From Arthrobacter sp. TMP15 (GTDB lineage: Bacteria > Actinomycetota > Actinomycetes > Actinomycetales > Micrococcaceae): DNA of 64,000 nucleotides. Under the pieces are notes generated by a model. That model was not told where the DNA came from, searched no databases, and saw nothing but the letters and a program-made list of their open reading frames with translations. The translations under genes were made by a program, and so were the position numbers. Below are positions 58,038-64,000 of this stretch, piece by piece. Numbering within the stretch: position 1 is the stretch's first letter; each line of letters starts with the position of its first letter. The stretch covers positions 1,860,001 through 1,924,000 of the forward strand of contig NZ_CP154262.1 in NCBI RefSeq assembly GCF_039529835.1, written 5' to 3'.

Positions 58038-58709
58038 ATGGTTGAGCGAAGATCGTATAGTTCCTACAACGACGGATGCGCGTCGGCGCATGCGCTCGAC
58101 TTGATCGGGGAACGGTGGGCGCTCATCGTGGTGCGGGAGTTGCTACTAGGCCCCAAACGCTTTCTCGACCTCCAACGCAACATCCCGGGAATCGGTCCAG
58201 CCGTCCTCACACGCCGATTGCAGGACCTCGAAGAAACTGGCATCGTGGTGCGCAACCAACTTTCAGCACCGGCCAAAGTGATGGTCTACGGACTCACAGA
58301 GTGGGGCCTCGGCCTGGAAGCCGTCAACACCGCGTTGTCCTTATGGGCTGTCAAATCTCCACGCCTGCCGTTCGAAGCCGATATGGGACCTGACACCCTT
58401 GTCCTAGTAATGCGCGCGCACGCACGCCCACTGCCTGAAGGCACACCAGAGCGCAGAATTTCGCTGAAACTAAGTGACTCGCGCGTATCTGGGCAGGAGA
58501 CCGTGGACTACGTGGCCACTATGACAACCACAGAATCCACGATCACAAAGGCGCCCACCGTTGACTCTGTCGATGCGACAATCAGCAGCACCACTAGGGC
58601 GTGGAAAGCAGTCATCATCGCAGGGGCATCTATTGAAAGCGAAGATGATATCGCGGTCGTCGGTAATCAAGTCGCGGTCCAAATGTTAGTTGACGCCACA
58701 AAGCTATAA
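58038..58709 (+). CDS. HxlR family transcriptional regulator with C-terminal SCP2-like domain
   Basis: 223 residues. The HxlR winged helix shows CASAHALDLIGERWALIVVRELLLGPKRF, then LTRRLQDLEETGIVVRNQLS and YGLTEWGLGLEAV. The C-terminal 110 residues resemble an SCP2-type ligand pocket, as in some actinobacterial HxlR proteins. It probably senses a small molecule and controls the divergent MDMPI-DUF1905 operon in the same 1.8-kb cassette. Confidence 0.9.
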   Translation: MVERRSYSSYNDGCASAHALDLIGERWALIVVRELLLGPKRFLDLQRNIPGIGPAVLTRRLQDLEETGIVVRNQLSAPAKVMVYGLTEWGLGLEAVNTALSLWAVKSPRLPFEADMGPDTLVLVMRAHARPLPEGTPERRISLKLSDSRVSGQETVDYVATMTTTESTITKAPTVDSVDATISSTTRAWKAVIIAGASIESEDDIAVVGNQVAVQMLVDATKL

Positions 58710-58776
58710 GCTCACTACTTCCCATAACAAGCGACAGAACTCGAGCCCGAGACCATACTCAGGTTGGGTGCCATGA

Positions 58777-58808
58777 CTGACCCCATAGACGTTCCACCTA
58801 TGGTCTGA
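58777..58808 (+). repeat. Cassette site 53 (right-most clear site)
   Basis: GACTGACCCCATAGAC-GTTCC-ACCTATGGTCTG; core GTT at 58791-58793. The inner arms CATAG/CTATG and outer GAC/GTC pair perfectly. Confidence 0.83.
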
Positions 58809-59174
58809 TGTAAAATTTCCTCAAGGTCGACCCATACTCAAACACGCCAAGAATCTGCCCCGGAGAGGAAAACGAAATCCAACGTGTCACAGGAATCCTC
58901 TCCTGTGACTCCTTACGACACAATAAAGTCAGTTTTCTGTTGCGATGTCTGTAAGCGTCCCACTCTCCAGCCCGAACGGAAATTTCACGGCAGAGAACGC
59001 TTCGGTAGATTCGGGAACACGGAGAGCTTGAGGCAAATCGCTCGATCACACTCCCCCGCGTGGAGGCCGACACTGTGCCCACTACACCCAGCACCAAGCA
59101 GTGCCACGCCTACGGACAGGCGGCGGGAAGACGGCGGCGGGAAGACCGGTGGCGTGCTGCGCCTGCATCAACGA
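58809..59174. other. Gene-less region at the right edge of the array
   Basis: Contains the ACACAATAAAGTCAGTTTTCTG segment (about 58918) shared with 41 kb, a small hairpin ACAGGAATCCTCTCCTGT, and GGCGGGAAGAC repeated in tandem near 59130. No gene. The array ends here or at a weak candidate site near 59704. Confidence 0.4.
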
Positions 59175-59657
59175 TCAGTTCGTTGGGTGCGTCCCAGCAA
59201 CCATCTCTGCCAGCTTGCTTAGCGTTCCTTCCAGCTCATGCGACTGGACTAGTGGGAAAGTAACGCGTCCAAGTACCTCTTTATCTGTGACGGCGCTCCA
59301 GTCGTAAGTCAGCAACACTTTGGTTGAAGTTGGCGACTGTACCTCCAACTCCCACACCCATTCCCATCCAGCAGGCTCCTTACCTGCATCTGCGGTTTTC
59401 CACGCAAGTAGCTTATTGACGTCGTATCCAACCACGTGGTTCTCGGTCTGATACTCGCCACCGAGCTTCTCGAGATACATGTTCATGGTGAAGACCTGCC
59501 CGACGGCGGTGATCCGGTCAGTTTTCTCATCGGAACGCACCATCCCCGATCCATCCAGTTCGGCATGGTTAGCCGGAAGACTCAAGACAGCAAAGACTTC
59601 CTTTGCTGGAGCATCAATCACTCGGTCAACGGTAAGTTTTTTCTCGGTATCAGCCAT
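59175..59657 (-). CDS. SRPBCC family protein
   Basis: 160 residues. Helix-grip fold: LTVDRVIDAPAKEVFAVLSLPANHAELDGSGMVRS at the N-terminus, MNMYLEKLGGEYQTENHVVGYDV, and a C-terminal helix SHELEGTLSKLAEMV. Polyketide-cyclase/START-like; ligand unknown. It may be the last array gene or the first chromosomal gene. Confidence 0.85.
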   Translation of the reverse strand: MADTEKKLTVDRVIDAPAKEVFAVLSLPANHAELDGSGMVRSDEKTDRITAVGQVFTMNMYLEKLGGEYQTENHVVGYDVNKLLAWKTADAGKEPAGWEWVWELEVQSPTSTKVLLTYDWSAVTDKEVLGRVTFPLVQSHELEGTLSKLAEMVAGTHPTN

Positions 59658-59727
59658 ACACTAAGCATTGCGCAGTCTCTGAATAAAAACTAGGGCGCCG
59701 GGGGTTTACGCTGCAGTGGTCCCGTTA

Positions 59728-60135
59728 CTACGGCAGCGCAGAATGGGTTGGCGGGGCGGCAGCGCCGGAACTTCCAATCATTTTGTCCTTGAGTACCTCG
59801 TGGAGAAATGCCATGGCGTCTCCCCCATCAAGACCTAGTGACCGAATGTGATGAACGTACTCTTCTGCTGCTTTCTGCGCTTGTCGTTGAAGAGGGTCGT
59901 CATGAACTGAAACGAACGTTCCATGCCTGCCTCGGGATTCGAGGGCACCGTTGAGTTCAAGTTCACGATAGGCACGTGCCACGGTGTTCGGCGCGAGGGC
60001 TAGATCGGAGGCCAGTCTTCTAACAGTCGGCAGCCTGGTTCCGGGCTGCAAATCGCCACTCTGGATGAGGTCCAGGACTTGAACCCGAATTTGCTCAAAA
60101 GGGGGCACTGGCGAGCGGGGATCAACAAAGAGCAT
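59728..60135 (-). CDS. GntR family regulator, YtrA-like
   Basis: 135 residues from ATG 60135 (MLFVDPRSPVPPFEQIRVQVL). GntR winged helix LIQSGDLQPGTRLPTVRRLASDLALAPNTVARAYRELEL at about residues 22-60, with a short C-terminal helix pair as in the YtrA subfamily, which usually controls a linked transporter. The upstream membrane gene ends two bases before this start. Confidence 0.9.
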   Translation of the reverse strand: MLFVDPRSPVPPFEQIRVQVLDLIQSGDLQPGTRLPTVRRLASDLALAPNTVARAYRELELNGALESRGRHGTFVSVHDDPLQRQAQKAAEEYVHHIRSLGLDGGDAMAFLHEVLKDKMIGSSGAAAPPTHSALP

Positions 60136-60137
60136 GG

Positions 60138-61070
60138 TTATGCACCTTGGCCAAGGACAACTTTCGTGGCCCCAATTTCCGGCCACAGGTGATGACGAAA
60201 GTAGTTGAAAGAACTGCCGTAGCGAAAAACCATGAAGATCCCGGAACAGCCCAACATGGGAGTTGTTTGGGCAATAATCAGTGCCGTTGATCCCGGAGTT
60301 GCGACACCCATGCCCTCTAGCACTGCCAAGCCCATGGCAGACAAAGCCAACCAAGCCATGACTGTTGCCAGCATCCCCACCTTCAGGACTGTGTGGGCCC
60401 GAACAGCATCGTCCCATGCAAGCTCAAGGGTGCTCGATACCGTTTGGGCTTTCTGCATAATTTTTCGTAGAGCTGTCCAGCAGGCAACTTGGACAATGAC
60501 CGCTATAAACAGAAAGGGAAGAGCCGCACCCTGAAGCAGATTACCTAAATCAATCACACCCACTGTCCCCATTACCAAGCCTGCCACTCCCAGAACAACA
60601 GCCAAAAGAGTTATAGCTGGCGCAGACCAGAATCGCCAAGAACTGATGTAATCGGTGACGCTCACTGCTTGGGCCCGGGCCAACCGCGGGACATCTCTAC
60701 GTGGAGCAGCAACAGCATCCTTCATCATGGCGGCAACATCAAAGAGCGTCGCTCCGATCAGGACGGCAGGAAAAACAGTCAACATGACAAACGAAAATGA
60801 GAGAGATGCATTGGGAGTCATAACGAGTTGCCAAGCGGCAACCAATCCACCGGTCAGTCCTCCATAGAACGATGCCTTGTGGCTCCGCCTTAGCCGGACG
60901 CGAAGAGATTCTTGAATCTGATCCGTACCCATGGGCAGCCCGACCTGTTGCCAGAACATAAACACCTGCTTGTGCTGGTATCTGCTGCTGTGAACAAATA
61001 TAAACGCCGCCACGGCGACAAGCACGGCGAATCCTACGGCGAAGCGGTCAACCGATGACTCCAAAAACAT
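60138..61070 (-). CDS. Multi-span membrane protein linked to YtrA-type regulator
   Basis: 310 residues with about seven hydrophobic segments (for example about 10-28, 68-88, 95-113, 150-195, 200-218, 240-280). No transporter ATPase is next to it. The family is not recognised. Its position before the GntR gene and the direct TGTATCA boxes upstream suggest a regulated envelope protein. Confidence 0.72.
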   Translation of the reverse strand: MFLESSVDRFAVGFAVLVAVAAFIFVHSSRYQHKQVFMFWQQVGLPMGTDQIQESLRVRLRRSHKASFYGGLTGGLVAAWQLVMTPNASLSFSFVMLTVFPAVLIGATLFDVAAMMKDAVAAPRRDVPRLARAQAVSVTDYISSWRFWSAPAITLLAVVLGVAGLVMGTVGVIDLGNLLQGAALPFLFIAVIVQVACWTALRKIMQKAQTVSSTLELAWDDAVRAHTVLKVGMLATVMAWLALSAMGLAVLEGMGVATPGSTALIIAQTTPMLGCSGIFMVFRYGSSFNYFRHHLWPEIGATKVVLGQGA

Positions 61071-61090
61071 AATGCCCCCTCATTGCTATC

Positions 61091-61110
61091 TGTATCAATG
61101 TATCATTACA
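61091..61110. promoter_or_regulatory. Putative GntR/YtrA operator
   Basis: TGTATCAATGTATCATTACA: two TGTATCA boxes eight bases apart in the divergent region between the membrane gene and the DUF1990 gene. Confidence 0.5.
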
Positions 61111-61134
61111 ATCTTTCATGCAAGGATGAGGAAT

Positions 61135-61608
61135 ATGACAAACCCGGCCCAGCATGAATTCTCGACACATGAGGGCACATATCGTCAATCTGAAGTGAGC
61201 GCCGTCGTTGGTAACGGCGTAGCTTCATGGGAGCGCGCCAGTCATGACGTGCTCTACTGGAAAGTCAAAACCGCCAGTGGGTTCACAGTAGATAGTTCCG
61301 GGCCGGTGGTTCCCGGCGAGAACGTGAATGTGACCGCGCGAATGTTTGGCATCAGTGTGGTTGAGCCGGTTCAAGTTGTTTCCGTGGTTCAGGAAAAAGA
61401 CAGGGTGGGCTTTGCCTATAAAACGCTGCCTGGCCACCCAGTGAGCGGCGAGGAAGCTTTTATTGTGCATCGTCACGGGGAAGAAGTGAGCCTAAGCGTT
61501 CGCTCCCTAACCGGGCCGTCACCTGCGCAACCGTGGCGGATGCTGTACCCGCTGCTTTTGATCATTCAGCGGATAGTTCGCCGACGATACTTGCGTGCCC
61601 TTCGCTGA
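61135..61608 (+). CDS. DUF1990 family protein
   Basis: 157 residues from ATG 61135 (MTNPAQHEFSTHEGTYRQSEV; AGGATGAGG upstream). DUF1990 features: RASHDVLYWKVKTASGFTV, GENVNVTARMFGISVVEPVQVVSVV, FAYKTLPGHPVSGEEAFIVHR and a basic C-terminus QRIVRRRYLRAL. A widespread actinobacterial and plant family of unknown function. Confidence 0.88.
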   Translation: MTNPAQHEFSTHEGTYRQSEVSAVVGNGVASWERASHDVLYWKVKTASGFTVDSSGPVVPGENVNVTARMFGISVVEPVQVVSVVQEKDRVGFAYKTLPGHPVSGEEAFIVHRHGEEVSLSVRSLTGPSPAQPWRMLYPLLLIIQRIVRRRYLRALR

Positions 61609-61680
61609 TTCCCCTTCTCAGCCTTACAACAGACTCCCTTACAACAGACTCTCAGCCGTGCAACAGACTAGGAGCACAGG

Positions 61681-62310
61681 ATGGGCATCAGGCCCTGCAG
61701 CAGCACTGGAATCGATAGTGGAGCCGGCATTGGAGCCGCAGCATGGCTTATCGATTCCACGCTGCCATGGCAGCAGTTGGTCGGGTTTGGTCCGGATGGA
61801 TTCCCTGAGTACGCAAGGCTGCGTTTCCTCGTGGACCCCACCAACCCAGCGCAAAGCGAAACTGATGCACCGCCCAACACCGAGAATTTGTCCCAGACCG
61901 CTCAACTAATGGCTGCAGTTGAGGTACTCCAACGCCACACCAGCACACCAGATGAACTTTATTTCTGTTTTTGGGATGGCTACGGGTTCATCATGCCTGG
62001 CGCGAGGTTTGATGTCCCAGAACGCTCATATTTTCTTTACCATGGGAACCCTACAGAAACTACAGAAACTACAGAGACCGGCAACACCGAGTGGCGAATC
62101 GCCGCCTGCGATCGAGCCCCGAGCCAACTGTGGATTCCGGACCCTGCGTTCATCTGGCCGGCGGACCGCTCTTGGTGTGTGGCCAATGACGTAGACCCGC
62201 ACTGGGCCGGCATCGGGGCAAGTGGACAAGCCATTGCCGCGCTAAAGGCTGACAAGCGCCTCGATATTGTCTCTGCTGATCCTGCTGCACCCCAACCGGC
62301 CTATAGATAG
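61681..62310 (+). CDS. Conserved actinobacterial protein, unknown function
   Basis: 209 residues: GAAAWLIDSTLPWQQLVGFGPDGFPEYARLRFLVDP near the N-terminus, YFCFWDGYGF in the middle and LWIPDPAFIWPADRSWCVANDVDPHWAGIGA in the C-terminal third. A short TET repeat (TETTETTETGN) comes from tandem ACTACAGAA units at about 62052-62075. The family is known only as hypothetical. The upstream 61620-61665 has tandem CTTACAACAGACT copies. Confidence 0.78.
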   Translation: MGIRPCSSTGIDSGAGIGAAAWLIDSTLPWQQLVGFGPDGFPEYARLRFLVDPTNPAQSETDAPPNTENLSQTAQLMAAVEVLQRHTSTPDELYFCFWDGYGFIMPGARFDVPERSYFLYHGNPTETTETTETGNTEWRIAACDRAPSQLWIPDPAFIWPADRSWCVANDVDPHWAGIGASGQAIAALKADKRLDIVSADPAAPQPAYR

Positions 62311-62629
62311 TGTGGAGAAGCGACTCAAACGGGTGGCAAAGTCAACCTACACGAATATGAGCACCCCCTTGGAGTCTCCTGCGAAAAGGTACACGTTACT
62401 GAGGTAATGAAACGGAACTGAGGCCTGCTCGCCAACACATCGGTAAGGCGCATCCATGGAACCAATTCGGTTCCTCATGCGCCGGGGAACATCGAAATGC
62501 AAGGCCCGCCACTTTACGTCCTGGCCACGTCCGAACAGTCCTGAAGCAACCCTTGCCTTGCCCTTGATCATCCCGCCGATAGGATGGCATCATGACACAG
62601 ACACGAGCTGGCGCGCGCCAGACACCGTC
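62311..62629. other. Intergenic region
   Basis: 319 bp between two plus-strand genes. The in-frame extension of the ATPase gene through this region has atypical composition, so I regard it as non-coding. No site of the cassette type is seen. Confidence 0.45.
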
Positions 62630-63352
62630 ATGATGTTCTCTCAGACTCCCCTGCGCCATGTTGGTATAAACGATTTCAATGTGCCTGATCCGGATGCGTG
62701 GCCGGCAACTCTTCCTTCTGTTCAACAACTCCTTCGCGACGGGCTCGTATTGGGTCGGGCAACGGTTTTTGTTGGGGAGAACGGGTCTGGTAAATCAACC
62801 TTGGTTGAGGCGATCGCCATGGCGTGCGGGGTCAATCCGGAGGGCGGATCCACCCATGCCAGGCATCACAGTCGGCCTACGGAGTCTGATCTGCATTCTT
62901 TCTTGAAGGTGACGCGCAATGCTGGTGCCAGTAAGTACGGGTACTTTCTGCGTGCGGAGACTATGCACTCGTTCTTTACTTACCTTGAGGAGAACCCCTC
63001 CACCGGGCTTCCAGACACCGATTTTCACAGTCTTTCCCACGGCGAATCGTTCTTGGAGTTGATTGTTAGCAGGTTCCGCGGAGGCGGGCTGTGGATACTT
63101 GATGAGCCCGAATCGGCACTGTCATTTTCCGGCTGCCTCTCCCTGCTCAGCGTGCTCCAGAAATTAATGGACGACGGCGATTCCCAAGTTATTCTCTCCA
63201 CCCACTCCCCGCTGTTGGCTTCCCTGCCGGGTGCCGATATTTATGAGGTGGGGCCTTGGGGCCTGCGTCCAAACAGCTGGGACGATCTGGACTTGGTGAA
63301 AAACTGGCGCTCATTCATGGACGCCCCGCACCGATTCCTCAAATACCTCTAA
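62630..63352 (+). CDS. ABC-type AAA ATPase (AAA_21/RloC-like small ATP-binding protein)
   Basis: 240 residues from ATG 62630 (MMFSQTPLRHVGINDFN). Walker A VFVGENGSGKSTLVEAIA (about 46-63), a degenerate signature SLSHGESFLELIVSRF, Walker B LWILDEPESALSF and an H-loop VILSTHSPLLASLPG. The family of predicted ATPases is found beside DUF3054/Lrp genes or alone. Role unknown, perhaps nucleic-acid processing. Confidence 0.85.
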   Translation: MMFSQTPLRHVGINDFNVPDPDAWPATLPSVQQLLRDGLVLGRATVFVGENGSGKSTLVEAIAMACGVNPEGGSTHARHHSRPTESDLHSFLKVTRNAGASKYGYFLRAETMHSFFTYLEENPSTGLPDTDFHSLSHGESFLELIVSRFRGGGLWILDEPESALSFSGCLSLLSVLQKLMDDGDSQVILSTHSPLLASLPGADIYEVGPWGLRPNSWDDLDLVKNWRSFMDAPHRFLKYL

Positions 63353-63437
63353 CTCTTGCTCAACAGGCGCAGGCACAGAGCCAGTTCCGCCCTCCTTGAG
63401 AAAGCACCTCCAAGAGAATCCCGCTAAACTCCCATGT

Positions 63438-63845
63438 GTGAATCAAACGAAAGCCGCCTTCGGCACCAAAACGCTCATCTCTACCGCCGCCGCAGACTTC
63501 GTGCTGGTTCTTCTTTTCGCTCTTGCGGGACGCAGTTCTCATCATGAGGCCTTGACGGTGGTGGGTGTCCTAGCGACGGCTTGGCCATTCCTGGCCTCTC
63601 TTGCTCTGGGCTGGCTTGTATGCCAGAGCTGGAAACACCCGCTACGAATTCTTCCTCAGGGAGTCTGCCTGTGGTTGATCACCGTTGCCGGTGGCATGGC
63701 CCTACGCCTGATCTCCGGATCAACAGCAGAACTTCCCTTCGTTGCGGTCGCCACGATCACTCTTGGGGTCTTCTTGCTGGGGCACCGTTTCCTTGCAACT
63801 TTCTTCACGCGCCGTCATCAGGGCAGTGATGCAACTCCCGCTTGA
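63438..63845 (+). CDS. DUF3054 family membrane protein
   Basis: 135 residues from GTG 63438 (MNQTKAAFGTKTLISTAAADF); a TTG lies 14 codons upstream. TAAACT at 63424-63429 could be a -10 box of a leaderless transcript. Four spans with the DUF3054 pattern TAWPFLASLALGWLVCQSWKHP and GMALRLISGSTAELPFVAVA. Common in actinobacteria, unknown function. Confidence 0.85.
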   Translation: MNQTKAAFGTKTLISTAAADFVLVLLFALAGRSSHHEALTVVGVLATAWPFLASLALGWLVCQSWKHPLRILPQGVCLWLITVAGGMALRLISGSTAELPFVAVATITLGVFLLGHRFLATFFTRRHQGSDATPA

Positions 63846-63907
63846 GATACCATCGAGATGAGCAAATTGTCTCCCAACCATCACACTCCATGACAAGGAA
63901 CCCACCT

Positions 63908-64000
63908 GTGATCACAGCTTTTGTCCTGATCAAAACTGATGCAACGCGGATCCCCGAATCAGCTCAGGAAATCTCCGAACTCAACGGCATCAGCGAAGTT
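63908..64000 (+). CDS. Lrp/AsnC ligand-binding (RAM) domain protein, cut by window edge
   Basis: GTG start at 63908; 31 residues visible (MITAFVLIKTDATRIPESAQ then EISELNGISEV), the start of a stand-alone RAM domain as found in Micrococcaceae next to DUF3054. It lacks an HTH, so it is an amino-acid-sensing domain rather than a regulator on its own. The rest lies outside. Confidence 0.8.
   Translation, partial: MITAFVLIKTDATRIPESAQEISELNGISEV

Noticed and set aside
2279-58808. Classical integron attC sites
   Set aside because: GTT at the exchange point is shared with attC, but the R''/L''/L'/R' architecture is missing, the symmetric arms sit on both sides of the exchange point, and no integron integrase gene is in the window.
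2279-58808. Sites as simple intrinsic terminators or REP elements
   Set aside because: They lack U-runs, occur upstream as well as downstream of genes, and duplicated cassettes end exactly at their cores, which terminators or REPs would not explain.
2279-58808. CRISPR array
   Set aside because: Repeats are variable and spaced 50-3400 bp apart with genes between; no cas genes.
2279-58808. Prophage or conjugative element
   Set aside because: No structural phage, terminase, relaxase or type IV secretion genes are visible; the gene content is accessory enzymes only.
1-64000. tRNA or rRNA genes
   Set aside because: No cloverleaf or rRNA signature was recognised by eye; a tRNAscan run would settle it.

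Overview
The window looks like a chromosomal segment of a Gram-positive actinobacterium, most likely a Micrococcaceae (Arthrobacter-like) strain. Pointers are two mycothiol-type maleylpyruvate-isomerase-fold proteins, DUF2079, DUF1990, DUF3054 and single-domain Lrp/AsnC proteins, a lactococcin-972-type ABC exporter, frequent GTG starts and moderately high GC. The species call is inference.

Layout. Positions 1-2090 hold a minus-strand FtsX/MacB-type ABC exporter (permease cut by the window edge) with a PadR regulator and its palindromic operator. From about 2280 to about 58810 the DNA is an array of some 50 small gene cassettes separated by about 57 related, imperfectly palindromic sites of about 30 bp, of the form GTCCCGCA-N3/4-G|TTCC-N3/4-TGCGGGAC. 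Cassettes are mostly 0.3-1 kb with one gene; a few are multigene (2.5-3.4 kb) and at least six are gene-less (about 50-110 bp). Cargo resembles that of integrons: seven GNAT acetyltransferases, VOC/glyoxalase and ABM proteins, SRPBCC proteins, an APH-like kinase, a CPT-like kinase, a deaminase, Nudix, PhzF, PNPOx, a DUF1016 nuclease, a toxin-antitoxin pair, an MccF-like peptidase, an immunity-like protein, a CPBP protease, lipoproteins and small membrane proteins. Three gene families occur twice (206 aa, 53 aa, SRPBCC). From about 59170 to the end the genes look like ordinary chromosome: SRPBCC, GntR plus membrane protein, DUF1990, an ABC-type ATPase, DUF3054 and the start of an Lrp/AsnC gene.

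The sites behave as recombination sites. The start of a cassette is complementary to the end of the same cassette, so a circularised cassette would carry one near-palindromic site with the exchange point at its centre. Two pairs of homologous cassettes in different neighbourhoods lose homology exactly at the central GTT on both sides. Integron attC sites differ: there the crossover is at one edge and only about six bases lie at the cassette start. No integrase or other intact recombinase is present in this window, so the enzyme would act from elsewhere.

Six copies of one IS30-family element (five of 1218 bp, one of 1246 bp) sit in the centres of these sites, four with perfect 5-bp target duplications. 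The other two have mismatched flanks, one pointing to a deletion and one to an inversion; sites from about 26555 to 36672 all point the opposite way from the rest. Genes lie in both orientations within cassettes, and several carry their own operators (MerR 19-bp spacer, PadR palindrome), so cassettes appear self-expressed. Several plus-strand genes use a stop codon located inside the site arm.
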